From: Halobacteriovoraceae bacterium
GTDB taxonomy: Bacteria > Bdellovibrionota > Bacteriovoracia > Bacteriovoracales > Bacteriovoracaceae
DNA length: 64,000 nucleotides
Direction: 5' to 3'
Assembly (NCBI GenBank): GCA_020635115.1
Contig: JACKAK010000009.1
Location: forward strand, 62,001-126,000
The notes beneath the pieces were generated by a model. That model was not told where the DNA came from. It saw only the letters and a program-made list of their open reading frames with translations, and ran no database searches. The position numbers and the translations under genes are program-made. Shown one piece after another: positions 25,746-35,532 of this stretch; the stretch's first letter is position 1, and each line of letters opens with the position of its first letter.

Positions 25746-26759
25746 ATGACAACGATGTATAAAAAGAAAGATTTCGTTAGTGATCAAGAAGTAAGATGGT
25801 GTCCAGGCTGTGGAGACTATGCGATTTTGTCTTGCATGCAAAATGCTCTCACTAAAACAGGCACGAAAAAAGAAGATATAGTATGTGTGTCTGGGATTGG
25901 ATGTTCTTCAAGGTTTCCGTACTATTTGGACACCTATGGATACCATACTATTCATGGCCGTGCGCCAGCAGTTGCAACTGGTATAAAGCTGGCCAATCCA
26001 AACTTAGATGTTTGGGTCATAACAGGAGATGGAGATGGTCTCTCAATTGGTGGAAACCACACTCTACATGCAATGAGAAGAAATGTTGATTTGAATATTA
26101 TTCTCTTTAATAATGAAATTTATGGACTCACAAAGGGGCAGTTTTCTCCTACTTCAGACAAGGGTGTTAAAACAAAAACTTCTCCATTTGGTTCAATTGA
26201 CAATCCTCTTATCCCGGCCCAATTTGCTCTTGGTAGCGCGTGTACCTTTATTGCTCGAACCGTCGATAAAGATCCAAAGTCGATTACAGATCTTATGCTT
26301 CTATCTCATGCTCACAAAGGGACATCTTTTTTAGAAGTCCTACAAAATTGTGTTATTTTCAACGATAAGACTCACGATGAATTCACTTTGAGACAAAACC
26401 GAGCGGCCAGGACGGTGACAGTAGAAGATGGCAAACCACTCATTTTTGGAGCAGAAAATGAGAAAGGGATTGTTCTTGATAGACTTGATTTAAAGGTAGT
26501 TACTCTTGGACAGGGATTTGAAGAAAAGGATTTACTTGTTTATGATACGAGTTCAAAAGTTCTAGCAAATATGTTGATTGAGGCCCACAAGAAAGATGAG
26601 GAGAATTTTCCATTGGCCCTGGGAGTTCTTTATCAAGACAAAGAATCAATTCCTTACAATGAACTCATGAAAGGACAAGCTGAACAAGTAAAAAAACGCT
26701 TACCTGAAGCAAATATGGATAAGTTGCTTCAAAGTGGAGACACTTGGGAAATTAAATAA
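25746..26759 (+). CDS. korB: 2-oxoacid:ferredoxin oxidoreductase, beta subunit
   Basis: This is the thiamine-pyrophosphate subunit that pairs with KorA. It shows WCPGCGDYAIL near the N-terminus and GIGCSSRFPYY. The TPP/Mg motif is GDGDGLSIGGNH followed by NNEIYGLTKGQFSPT. The length of 337 residues is normal for the short, 4Fe-4S-dependent KorB type with cysteines at positions near 19, 22 and 54. GGAAGTG upstream is the ribosome-binding site. A strong intrinsic terminator follows within six bases of the stop, so korAB is a two-gene unit. Confidence 0.93.
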   Translation: MTTMYKKKDFVSDQEVRWCPGCGDYAILSCMQNALTKTGTKKEDIVCVSGIGCSSRFPYYLDTYGYHTIHGRAPAVATGIKLANPNLDVWVITGDGDGLSIGGNHTLHAMRRNVDLNIILFNNEIYGLTKGQFSPTSDKGVKTKTSPFGSIDNPLIPAQFALGSACTFIARTVDKDPKSITDLMLLSHAHKGTSFLEVLQNCVIFNDKTHDEFTLRQNRAARTVTVEDGKPLIFGAENEKGIVLDRLDLKVVTLGQGFEEKDLLVYDTSSKVLANMLIEAHKKDEENFPLALGVLYQDKESIPYNELMKGQAEQVKKRLPEANMDKLLQSGDTWEIK

Positions 26760-26764
26760 ACGTC

Positions 26765-26789
26765 AAGGCCCTTTTAGAAGGGCCTTTTT
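26765..26789 (+). terminator. Intrinsic terminator of korAB
   Basis: AAGGCCCTT pairs with AAGGGCCTT across a TTAG loop (26765-26786) and runs into TTTTT. The last bases overlap the stop codon region of the convergent kinase gene that ends at 26788. Confidence 0.9.
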
Positions 26790-27951
26790 ATGCTTTATAC
26801 TTTTTTATTTTAATTACGAAAGATGTGTTTTCACATTCACTGTCATAAAAAAGGGTTCCACCTTGCGACTCTAGAATTTTTTTAGAAAGGCTAAGTCCAA
26901 GTCCAGTTCCTACACCTTTTTTCTTAGTTGTAAAAAAAGGTGTAAGGATACTTTTTTGGAGTTCTTTTGAAATACCCTGGCCACAATCAGTGACTCTGAG
27001 ACAGACAAAGTCATTTTCTTCAAAAAGACTAATTTTCACCCATGGATCAGCTTCAGCATAGATGGCCTCAATTGAATTTTTAATTAAATTGATTACTACT
27101 TGAGATAATTGAACAGGCCTGCCAAGTACGTTGAAATCATTTTGTTCGAAATTTTCTGGAAAAATGATTTTAACAGGACTTCCTTCTGCAATACTCTGAA
27201 TAAAAAACTCAGAATCACTCAAAATTTCCCCAATTGGAACTATTTCAAGGGGAAGCTCACTTTCATCCCGGGATAAAGATTTTAGACCTTTAACGATATC
27301 TCCAACTCTTTGTGCAGCTCTATTTATCTTGGTATTCAATTCTTGAATTTTTTCAAAGTCTTTTTCACTTATGACTTTATTCATGATTTGATTTATACCA
27401 AGAATAATTGTTACAGGGTTATTGATTTCGTGAGCAATTCCAGATGTGACCTGGCCAATGTTGACAAAATGTTCTGTTTGACGGATTTGGTTTTGAGCTC
27501 TGTTTTTTTCAATGGCCAAAGATAGTTTTTCAAAAATTTGATTAAGTGTTTTTAAAAATAAAATATCAAATTCATTATTGTTAACTGTTTTTAAAACGAT
27601 AAGACCTACTTGATACATGTGAAAGATGTGAAATTGTGAGTGTCCTTGTTGATAGCTTTTTGGAAATTCATGAATCAGACTTTCAAACAATGTTTTTGGA
27701 AAGCCTAATTCTAAAAAGAAATTATCCTTCAAAAATTGATCCATTTCTTTATCTATTTTAGGAAGAGATGAAATCAACTCAAATTGATATTTTTCATTTG
27801 CATCTATAAAAAAATAAATTCTAGCACTACTACAATTAAGTATTCGTAGCAAAGTTTTTAGTGTTTTTTTATAGTCTATTTCTTCAACACCAATATTAAT
27901 AAGTGACAAAGAAAGTTCTAAAAGGATGGCCAGTTTATTTGTTGCTAACAT
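26788..27951 (-). CDS. Cytoplasmic sensor histidine kinase
   Basis: The 387-residue protein has no membrane helix. Residues 1-150 are a GAF-like, unassigned sensory part. The dimerisation/phosphoacceptor helix follows with GIAHEINNP (H174). Then come the ATPase boxes: NLIKNSIEAI (N box), VTDCGQGI (G1), PFFTTK (F box) and GTGLGLSLSKK (G2). Its start overlaps the end of the FIST gene by 17 bases. FIST probably supplies the ligand sensing and this protein the kinase output. No response regulator is encoded nearby, so the partner is elsewhere. Confidence 0.88.
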   Translation of the reverse strand: MLATNKLAILLELSLSLINIGVEEIDYKKTLKTLLRILNCSSARIYFFIDANEKYQFELISSLPKIDKEMDQFLKDNFFLELGFPKTLFESLIHEFPKSYQQGHSQFHIFHMYQVGLIVLKTVNNNEFDILFLKTLNQIFEKLSLAIEKNRAQNQIRQTEHFVNIGQVTSGIAHEINNPVTIILGINQIMNKVISEKDFEKIQELNTKINRAAQRVGDIVKGLKSLSRDESELPLEIVPIGEILSDSEFFIQSIAEGSPVKIIFPENFEQNDFNVLGRPVQLSQVVINLIKNSIEAIYAEADPWVKISLFEENDFVCLRVTDCGQGISKELQKSILTPFFTTKKKGVGTGLGLSLSKKILESQGGTLFYDSECENTSFVIKIKKYKA

Positions 27952-29050
27952 CTTTTAACCTGCAAACAACTATCGTTTTATTAAAAATATCTAAGTATTC
28001 TTTTCCTTGATTAGCAATTTCTCCTAATACTAAAGCACCAACTGGTGTCGTTTGCTGATTGTTTATTTGCTCTAATTCTTTTAAATAGTCGTCTTCTAAA
28101 AATAATGTCCTTGAAATACAATCCATAACGATGACATGGTTATTATTTGAATCTTTGTTTAAAGTTTCATGATTTGCTTGAGATGCTGAGCGAATTAATG
28201 TATCTTTTGTTCCAGACATAATATAGATAAAAGAGTTTTCATAAACATTTGCAACACAAATAATATCATTTCCGTCAACTTGAATAGGATCTCTTATAAT
28301 GACTTCCTGCCCGAGTTTTGGGATTCCAAAAGGGTAGGATTTTGCAATGTCAAAAAAATTATCTTTCGAAATTGGAGTTGGCGAGTGCTTATCTATAAAT
28401 TCTTTATAAACTTCAAAAGCTGGTCTGAAGTCAATTTCTTTAACAATTTTACCATCTGATTTAGTTACTCTAAAAGGTCCTTCAAATATCTGCCAACCGT
28501 GTTTTACACCAATATTACATTCAATTGATGAACTGGCCATGATGGCACAATCTTCTAGCAATTCTCCTTTATGGAACATACATGGACGTTTTTGAAAATC
28601 AAGATCTCCACAACCTCCAGCAATATAATTAAATTCAAGACCGTAATTTTCATAAAGTCCCATTATAAGTTCTTCTTTTCCTTCACTGAGAGCATCAATG
28701 AGAATCATAACAGTGTTTGTCTTATTAATGTCTAGTTCTAATGATTCAATTTCTTTTTCTAGACTTTCATTTTTTTGTGAAAGTCTTTCAATTTTATCTA
28801 TTTTAAACTCACTCTCAAAACCAATACACAGAGTTGAATTCTTAGAAACTTCGATTCCAGAGAAAATCATGGGAAAAAAACCTCCCCAAATTTCTTTTTT
28901 ATAATTGGCCAGATGATATAAAACAAAATCATTATAAAAATCAGATTGAAATGTACTCAAAATAAGAACTGATTGAATCCGTTTGTCTTGCTCCCATTCG
29001 TGCAAAATTTCTTGCAGATCTTCTTTGCGATCAGATTTTTTAGTTATCAT
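27935..29050 (-). CDS. FIST-domain signal transduction protein
   Basis: ATG 29050 with GAGG eight bases upstream gives 371 residues; a longer frame to 29080 begins with TTG and is less likely. FIST N features are VLILSTFQSD and the GGFFPMIFSGIEV segment. FIST C features are GGCGDLDF, the GVKHGWQIFEGPFRVTK segment, and a late NVYENSFIYIMSG. The family is thought to bind small ligands such as amino acids and is usually linked to kinases or chemoreceptors. Here it precedes a kinase gene with overlap, supporting a two-protein sensor. It is cytoplasmic, with no signal peptide. Confidence 0.75.
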   Translation of the reverse strand: MITKKSDRKEDLQEILHEWEQDKRIQSVLILSTFQSDFYNDFVLYHLANYKKEIWGGFFPMIFSGIEVSKNSTLCIGFESEFKIDKIERLSQKNESLEKEIESLELDINKTNTVMILIDALSEGKEELIMGLYENYGLEFNYIAGGCGDLDFQKRPCMFHKGELLEDCAIMASSSIECNIGVKHGWQIFEGPFRVTKSDGKIVKEIDFRPAFEVYKEFIDKHSPTPISKDNFFDIAKSYPFGIPKLGQEVIIRDPIQVDGNDIICVANVYENSFIYIMSGTKDTLIRSASQANHETLNKDSNNNHVIVMDCISRTLFLEDDYLKELEQINNQQTTPVGALVLGEIANQGKEYLDIFNKTIVVCRLKDVSNK

Positions 29051-29261
29051 AGTAATCCTCAATTTGTCCCATTTCGACAATTTTTAAGAGAATATTAAAT
29101 CTACTATATTAACCAAACGTTTCGGTCTAGTAGTCTTGGGATAATTTGAAAGAATTTTTTATATTAATATGTGAATATTACTTAATAGGTAATAAATTCC
29201 GGTACAAAAATTGACCTACTTTTTAGATAGTATTTTCCCGATGAATCTGTAAGGAGTTTTA

Positions 29262-31316
29262 TTGGTGATACTTGACGAAAAAACAAATGATACAAGATTT
29301 ATTCCACTATTATTCGTAGGAGTGATGTCACTTGTGCTTGGACCATTTGTTCTTCATTTTATGGGAGTGGATTTTTCTACAAATCTTGTATCATCCACTG
29401 CGTTAGAATCGGGCCATTTTTTTTTAAATAAGTCATTTCTAAGTTTTGAAGAAAACGCATATTATTTTTTAAGAGGTGCGTTTATTCACTCCTTGTTTGA
29501 ATGGTCGGCCTTTTCACTGAGTCTTATGATTGCTTTCATGTCTTTTGTCCATTACAAGGCCAATGGAAATCCTGTTGTTCCGATTATGGGGACGGTATTT
29601 CTTATTTCTGGTTGTTTAGATGCCTACCATTTACTTGTATCTACAAAATTATTAGCTATACCAAACATTACTGAAGAAACGCTTTCATTGTCTTGGTCGA
29701 CCTGTCGGATTTATAATTCAATTATTCTTTTGACGTGCGCACTTTATCTCTACAACTATAGAAGTTTATCAAATGTAACATATAATGGAATAAAACTAAG
29801 AACATTATTTTTTATAGGAATTTGTTTATTTATTGCGATAGGTGGGGGAGTAATACTTTCTAATATATCAAATCCTACAAATATTTTAAAAATCTTATCT
29901 ATTAACAGTAGAATCACTGGCCCATTGGAGTTGTTTCCAATTGTATTACTTATTATTGCAATTCCTATTTATTATAAAATCTATAAGGAAGAGCAAACTC
30001 ATTTTACATTTTCAATACTGCTGTCCATTTTGCCATCAATGTTTACACATATCTATATGGGACTTGGATCACATGAAAGATATGATGCTTTTTTTAATAT
30101 GAGTCAATTCACTGAAATTATTATTTACCTCGTCCCATTTTTAGGAACTGTTTTTGATTATTTGATGACGCATGAAAAAATGAAACTTAGTGAAGCTAAG
30201 TTTAGAAATCTTTTTATGGGCTCTAGTGACAGTGTTTTTCTAATTAATAGTTTGGGAATATTTGATTGTAATAAAGCGGCATTAGATTTATTTGGCCATA
30301 AAAGAAGAAAAACAATAGTTGGTAGACATCTTTATGAAATGTCTCCAAATATTCAGCCTTCGGGTGAGTCTTCTACAATTGAAGGAAGAAAAAAATACGC
30401 AGAGGTATTTGCAAATAATTGTTCAAATTTTGAATGGATGTTTAGAAAGCAAGATGGAACTTATTTTGAATCAGATGTCATAATGAATAGAATAAAGGTG
30501 GGAGAAGTTTCGTTTATTCAAGTCGTGGTTAGAGATATTTCAAAAAGAAAAGTTGAAGAAAGAAGATTGCAAAACGATTTGGTTAATGCAACACAAACAT
30601 CTAAACTTGTTGCTCTCGGTGAGATGAGTGATGGGATATCTCATGAGTTGAATAATCCCTTAGCAATTATTGGAGCATGTGCAAGTAAGATTAATAGAAT
30701 GTTAAAATATGATAATTTAGACCAACAGCGATTGAGTGAATTGGTATCAAAGATTTCAAATACTACATTCAGGGCCGCTGAAGTTGTCAGAAATTTTCAA
30801 AAATTTTCATATGAATCCAAAGAAAGTGATTTTTCGAACTACACAGTTGATGAAATTATTAAACAAACTAAACAACTGTGTCAGAAAAAGTTACAGAATG
30901 AAGACATAGAGTTAAAAGTTTCTTCTCCATTAAACTTAAAAGCCAATTGTCAAATATCTCAAGTTTGTCAAATTCTTTTAAACTTGATTAGTAATGCAAA
31001 AGATATTTGTCATGAAAAAGATGAAAAATGGATTAGAATTGTTGTAGAGGAAAAAGATAAAATGATTGCGATGAGGGTTATTGATCCTGGATTTGGAATC
31101 AAAGAAGATATATTAAACAAAATTTACAATCCTTTTTTTACCACTAAAGAAGTTGGTAGAGGAACAGGTTTGGGCGTTTCAATTTCAAAGAATCTCGCTT
31201 TTTCACAAAAAGGTGAGCTCTACTATGAACTATTTGAAGGGCATACTTCATTTGTCTTAGAAATTCCTAAGGTGACTTCTTTATCATTAGTTGACGAACT
31301 TTCAAAGGCCGCTTAA
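29262..31316 (+). CDS. Membrane sensor histidine kinase with multi-helix N-terminus and PAS domain
   Basis: The 684-residue protein begins at TTG 29262 behind AAGGAG; a GTG follows in the next codon. Residues 15-300 hold seven or eight membrane helices of a MASE-like integral sensor (HSLFEWSAFSLSL, GCLDAYHLLVS). A PAS domain spans about 310-440. The kinase core has GISHELNNP with H461, NLISNAKDI, VIDPGFGI, PFFTTKEVG and GTGLGVSISK. No receiver domain or neighbouring regulator is present. The phosphatase gene downstream begins 31 bases after the stop. Confidence 0.88.
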   Translation: MVILDEKTNDTRFIPLLFVGVMSLVLGPFVLHFMGVDFSTNLVSSTALESGHFFLNKSFLSFEENAYYFLRGAFIHSLFEWSAFSLSLMIAFMSFVHYKANGNPVVPIMGTVFLISGCLDAYHLLVSTKLLAIPNITEETLSLSWSTCRIYNSIILLTCALYLYNYRSLSNVTYNGIKLRTLFFIGICLFIAIGGGVILSNISNPTNILKILSINSRITGPLELFPIVLLIIAIPIYYKIYKEEQTHFTFSILLSILPSMFTHIYMGLGSHERYDAFFNMSQFTEIIIYLVPFLGTVFDYLMTHEKMKLSEAKFRNLFMGSSDSVFLINSLGIFDCNKAALDLFGHKRRKTIVGRHLYEMSPNIQPSGESSTIEGRKKYAEVFANNCSNFEWMFRKQDGTYFESDVIMNRIKVGEVSFIQVVVRDISKRKVEERRLQNDLVNATQTSKLVALGEMSDGISHELNNPLAIIGACASKINRMLKYDNLDQQRLSELVSKISNTTFRAAEVVRNFQKFSYESKESDFSNYTVDEIIKQTKQLCQKKLQNEDIELKVSSPLNLKANCQISQVCQILLNLISNAKDICHEKDEKWIRIVVEEKDKMIAMRVIDPGFGIKEDILNKIYNPFFTTKEVGRGTGLGVSISKNLAFSQKGELYYELFEGHTSFVLEIPKVTSLSLVDELSKAA

Positions 31317-31347
31317 AATCACTTTCAATTTAATATTGGAAAAAGTG

Positions 31348-31821
31348 ATGATAAAAGTATTATTTGTCTGTTTGGGAAATATCTGTCGTTCTCCTGCAGC
31401 AGAGGCAGTATTTTCAAAAATTGTATCTGATAAAAATTCTGATGATAAATTTAGTGTTGATTCAGCAGGAACTTCAGGATTACATACTGGAGAAAAAGCT
31501 GACGCACGAATGAGAGAAATAGCAAAAAAGCGTGGCATTAATATTACAAGTATTTCTAGGAAATTATCAGAGAATGATCTTTTTGCATTTGATAAAATTA
31601 TTGCAATGGACAAGAGTAATATAGTGAATATTTCAAAACTAAGCAATTTCGAAGATTACTCGTATAAAGTAAGTCTACTTACAGACTACAAACAAAAAAT
31701 GGAATTTAATGAAGTACCAGACCCTTATTACGGTGGAGAAGATGGTTTTGAATTGGTTCTCGATATTGTCACAGATTCATGTGAAGGACTTTATAACTCT
31801 TTAACAAGTTATAAGATGTAA
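31348..31821 (+). CDS. Low-molecular-weight protein tyrosine phosphatase
   Basis: Starting at ATG 31348 gives 157 residues that begin directly with the catalytic P-loop VLFVCLGNICRSPAAEA. It holds the nucleophile Cys, the phosphate-binding Arg and the following Ser. The general-acid loop VPDPYYGG appears near residue 128. Both the position of the P-loop at the very N-terminus and the length are standard. An upstream in-frame extension to 31291 would overlap the kinase gene and is rejected. It may act in polysaccharide control or on unknown phosphotyrosines; a protein kinase partner is not in the window. Confidence 0.88.
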   Translation: MIKVLFVCLGNICRSPAAEAVFSKIVSDKNSDDKFSVDSAGTSGLHTGEKADARMREIAKKRGINITSISRKLSENDLFAFDKIIAMDKSNIVNISKLSNFEDYSYKVSLLTDYKQKMEFNEVPDPYYGGEDGFELVLDIVTDSCEGLYNSLTSYKM

Positions 31822-31900
31822 GAATTTTTGCTTCTCCTTTTTTTTTCATTTTCATTTTTTTAGTATAAAACTTTGTAGGATTTGGTCCAAGGAGGCGATT

Positions 31901-33625
31901 TTGAAAAAATTATTAACATTATCTATGCTTTCATTGACTATTAGTGGTGTAAGGGCCGACATTGCCCCTTTAAAGACTGCCATGAAAAGTCATTTTACTT
32001 CAATTTCTGATTATTTTCGTGACATGTATGCACCAACTTCATGGAAAAAAGAATTTTCTGGCTGGTCACTTCTCGAAGAAAAAGAAAGAGTTTATTCAAT
32101 TATTGATGAAAAGGAAGATATCACCGTTAAGGATTACCAATTTATTCTTAGAGATTTTTTTCATTCAACAAAAGATTATCACGTCGGTTTTTCGTTTTAT
32201 TCAACTGAAAAAGCATCTCTTCCACTGACTATTCGTGGAGCTGAAGGGAGATATTTCATTGCATACATTGATAGAATAAAACTATCGTTAGAATCCTTTC
32301 CTTTTGAAGTTGGTGATGAAGTTATTTCATTTGCAGGAATGCCAATAAATGAAAAGATTTCTGAAATTAAAACTGAAATTGACAAAAATGTTTCGCAAAC
32401 AGATCAGGCCCTTGCTGAATATACTTTGACTAGAAGAAGGGCATCTCGTGGTATCACTGTTCCCAAAGGGCCAGTAAGTTTAGAAATAAAAAGATTTGGC
32501 GAAGATAAGACTGTCGAACACCAATTGGTCTGGGACTACACTGAGGAAAAAGTTAATTATAGCGTTGTGGAAAATGTTTTCAAAAGAGGTGGTCTACATC
32601 CAAATACAGCTTTTAATAATTTCACTTTTGAAGATAGAAGCCTTAAAAATAAACTTGAATCAACCAACATGATTTCATATGACGTTGTTGATGATGCAAA
32701 AGCATTTGAGCAATTAGATAATCCACATCAAATAGGCGGAAAGAATAGTTTTATCCCTAAACTTGGAACACCTATTTGGGAAGCTGATAGGGAAAATTCA
32801 TTTTCAGCATATATTTATCAAAATGAAGACAAAAAACTAATTGGTTATCTAAGGATTCCAAGCTACAGTGCTGATGAAAAAGAATCTAAAGAATTCGAAG
32901 AAATAATAAAAAAATTCGAGCAAACAACTGATGCTTTAGTCATTGATCAAGTCAACAACCCAGGTGGTTCAGTTTTTTATCTTTACTCCTTAGTTTCAAT
33001 GCTTACCGACAAAGCAGTTTCCACTCCTAAGCACAAAATGACAGTTCTTCCTAATGATGTTTTAGATGCCAAAATGAATCTTCCTGCACTTAGAAATGTC
33101 TCAAGTGATGAAGAAGCAAAAAAAGTACTTGGAACAGATACTGTCGGAGGATATCCCGTTAGTGTCACATTTGTTAAATTTATGATTGCCTACTATGAAT
33201 TTCTAATAAATGAGTTTGAAGAAGGTAGAATTTTAACTAGACCTTATCATATATGGGGAGTTGATAAAATCAATCCTCACCCTGAAGTCAATTATTCTAA
33301 ACCAATACTTTTATTAGTGAATGAACTTGACTTTTCTGGAGGAGATTTTTTCCCTGCTACTTTACAAGATAACAAGATGGTCAAAATATTAGGAACAAGG
33401 ACTGCCGGAGCTGGTGGTTATGTTCTTTCCTTTGAATCTCCCAATATGTTTGGAGTTGAAAGATTCTCTTTGACAGGCTCTATTGCTGAAAGAGTAGATG
33501 GAAATCCAATCGAAAATCTGGGAGTCACTCCTGACGTTGAATATTCTCTTACCGCAAATGATTTTCAAAATAATTTTGAAGATTATGTTAATAAAATTAA
33601 AGAAGAAATAGCTAAAATGTTCTGA
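31901..33625 (+). CDS. Secreted S41-family (C-terminal-processing type) protease
   Basis: A TTG start with AAGGAGG gives a signal peptide (KKLLTLSMLSLTISGVRAD). A PDZ-like segment occurs near residue 133 (FEVGDEVISFAGMPINEK). The protease fold follows with VIDQVNNPGGSVFYLY, then LLVNELDFSGGDFFPATLQ where S479 is the likely nucleophile, and GTRTAGAGGYV. At 574 residues it is longer than CtpA/Prc cores. It probably cleaves periplasmic or prey substrates. It stands between the phosphatase and deoC with short gaps. Confidence 0.82.
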   Translation: MKKLLTLSMLSLTISGVRADIAPLKTAMKSHFTSISDYFRDMYAPTSWKKEFSGWSLLEEKERVYSIIDEKEDITVKDYQFILRDFFHSTKDYHVGFSFYSTEKASLPLTIRGAEGRYFIAYIDRIKLSLESFPFEVGDEVISFAGMPINEKISEIKTEIDKNVSQTDQALAEYTLTRRRASRGITVPKGPVSLEIKRFGEDKTVEHQLVWDYTEEKVNYSVVENVFKRGGLHPNTAFNNFTFEDRSLKNKLESTNMISYDVVDDAKAFEQLDNPHQIGGKNSFIPKLGTPIWEADRENSFSAYIYQNEDKKLIGYLRIPSYSADEKESKEFEEIIKKFEQTTDALVIDQVNNPGGSVFYLYSLVSMLTDKAVSTPKHKMTVLPNDVLDAKMNLPALRNVSSDEEAKKVLGTDTVGGYPVSVTFVKFMIAYYEFLINEFEEGRILTRPYHIWGVDKINPHPEVNYSKPILLLVNELDFSGGDFFPATLQDNKMVKILGTRTAGAGGYVLSFESPNMFGVERFSLTGSIAERVDGNPIENLGVTPDVEYSLTANDFQNNFEDYVNKIKEEIAKMF

Positions 33626-33661
33626 TAGACTAGGTTATAAATATCAACCTAGGATTGGAAT

Positions 33662-34432
33662 ATGTTAGACATTATCGAACAGGCGTTTAATGAATTAACG
33701 CCTGTTTTTCCACAGATTAAAAATTTTGATTATGTAAAGGAAGGCGAATTTAAACCCTTTATCCTGGATAATCTACCCAGGGCCATCGATCATACTCTCT
33801 TAAGGCCAGATGTCACAAGCTCTGAAGTCATAGAACATTGTAATGATGCTTTGAAATTTGATGTTTTTTCTGTCTGTGTAAATACATCACAATTAAAGGT
33901 TGTAAAAAATCATTTAAAAGGAAGTGAGCAAAAAGTTTGTGTCGTTATCGATTTTCCATTTGGTCAATCTTCAAGTGAACTTAGAAATCAGCAAACACAG
34001 TGGGCCCTAGAAAATGGCGCAGATGAAATAGATATTGTTGCTTGTCATACATATTTAAAAAATAAGGATTATGAAGGTTATCTTCAAGATTTACAAAAAG
34101 TTTGTGAAGGTGCCATAGAATTTTCAACCAAAAAGCAATTTAATCATCCTGTGATTAAAGTCATCATTGAAACATCATTACTTTCTAATTTAGAGATAGC
34201 AATAGCATCATTGTTGGTACGCATATCCGGAGCTGATTACGTCAAAACTTCATCTGGATTTATAGGCGAAGGTGCAAAACTTGACCATGTCAGATTAATG
34301 AGAAGATGTGTAGGTCTGCATTTAGGAGTAAAGGCCAGTGGTGGAATTCGTGACCGAGAAACTGCGTTACAGTTTTTAGACAACGGTGCAAGTCGTATAG
34401 GAACAAGCTCTACCGCTAAAATCTTAAGTTAG
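33662..34432 (+). CDS. deoC: Deoxyribose-phosphate aldolase
   Basis: The protein cleaves 2-deoxyribose 5-phosphate to glyceraldehyde 3-phosphate and acetaldehyde, letting the cell burn deoxynucleosides. Visible motifs are IDHTLLRPD, SVCVN, VIDFPFG, ADEIDIV, KVIIETS, and ADYVKTSSGF with the Schiff-base lysine. GVKASGGIRD holds the second lysine. At 256 residues it matches the E. coli-like length. Salvage of prey DNA would be useful to a predator, which is inference. Confidence 0.93.
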   Translation: MLDIIEQAFNELTPVFPQIKNFDYVKEGEFKPFILDNLPRAIDHTLLRPDVTSSEVIEHCNDALKFDVFSVCVNTSQLKVVKNHLKGSEQKVCVVIDFPFGQSSSELRNQQTQWALENGADEIDIVACHTYLKNKDYEGYLQDLQKVCEGAIEFSTKKQFNHPVIKVIIETSLLSNLEIAIASLLVRISGADYVKTSSGFIGEGAKLDHVRLMRRCVGLHLGVKASGGIRDRETALQFLDNGASRIGTSSTAKILS

Positions 34433-34557
34433 TCTTACTTTAAGATTGTATTTGATCCTTACATACTTCATGCAATAGCTGAAAAATTGGTTTACACCCC
34501 CTTCATATTTTATAAAGATAATACTGATAATTTTGTTATTCAAGCAAAGGATGGAAT

Positions 34558-35523
34558 TTGAATAAGCTTTTCTTAATTATTTCACTCGGTATTTCTACAA
34601 TCATTTTCTCTAGTGAACGTCCAGAATGGATTGAATCACCTTATTCTGTATGCGATATAAAAACTGAAGTTTGTGGAGTCGGTGAATCTTATGGGAGAAT
34701 GTCCGCAGAAGTAGCTGCAAAAAAATCTTTGGCCAGCTATTTTGAAACAAAAATCTCTGGAATCACAAAAAGCTCGAAAGAAATGACTCAACTAAGTGAT
34801 GGTGAGGGAATTATTTCTGGTGAGTCTAAACAGTTTGTTGATAATGAAATTTCAGAAGCAGTTGATCAAAGTCTTGAAGGAGTTGTGATTGATAAAGTTT
34901 ATGAAGACAAGGAAAGTATTTTTGTTTTAGCGAGACTCGACAAACAAAAGATGGCCAGAGAATTACGCACAGAAATTAACAAATTGGATGAACAAATTAT
35001 TGCATTAAATGATGAAGGAAGTCGTTCCTCATTTTACAAACTTATTAAAATTTCAGCGATAAGAGATGGACTGGCCAAAAGATATCAGTTTGTTTCTGAT
35101 ATGAAACTTGCTCCAAAGATATCCTTTAGTGAAATTAAACAAAAACAAACTCAGTATTTAAAAAAAGGTGTCACTCTTTATATTGATTTTGATGAAAAAG
35201 AAAAATACGAAGACCTTTTTCATGGACTTTCTGGACTGCTTCTAGAAATGAACTACAGAATAGTAGAAAATAAAGCACAGAAAGTAGACCAGAGAATTAA
35301 AGTAACATTGAAAGTAAAACCACAAGAAATGAATGTCAGAGGATTTGAAAAAAACAAGTTTATTTTAGAAGTGAATTCACACACCGATGACGGCGTAAAA
35401 AAAGGTGGAACCCAATTTGAAACCATATCAATTGGGAGAAGCTTAAAGCAATCTTATCAAGATGCATTTGTTAAAATAATGGATCATTTAAAGAGTAACA
35501 TCACAGATTTGAACATAGACTAG
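34558..35523 (+). CDS. LPP20-like periplasmic protein
   Basis: TTG 34558 behind AAGGATGG gives a signal peptide (KLFLIISLGISTIIFSSE). The mature start ERPEWIESPY, followed by GVGESYGRMSAEVAAKKSLASYFETKI, is the pattern of LPP20/FlgP-type proteins: Pro-Trp-x-x, then Gly-x-Gly and an Ala-rich helix. It lacks a lipobox Cys. The C-terminal half is Lys/Glu-rich and unassigned. It opens a four-gene operon: 9 bases to the next lipoprotein, then LpoB-like and a large TPR-like lipoprotein. Similar LPP20/LpoB/COG3014 groupings occur in gammaproteobacteria, from memory. Confidence 0.7.
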   Translation: MNKLFLIISLGISTIIFSSERPEWIESPYSVCDIKTEVCGVGESYGRMSAEVAAKKSLASYFETKISGITKSSKEMTQLSDGEGIISGESKQFVDNEISEAVDQSLEGVVIDKVYEDKESIFVLARLDKQKMARELRTEINKLDEQIIALNDEGSRSSFYKLIKISAIRDGLAKRYQFVSDMKLAPKISFSEIKQKQTQYLKKGVTLYIDFDEKEKYEDLFHGLSGLLLEMNYRIVENKAQKVDQRIKVTLKVKPQEMNVRGFEKNKFILEVNSHTDDGVKKGGTQFETISIGRSLKQSYQDAFVKIMDHLKSNITDLNID

Positions 35524-35532
35524 GAGTAAAAT

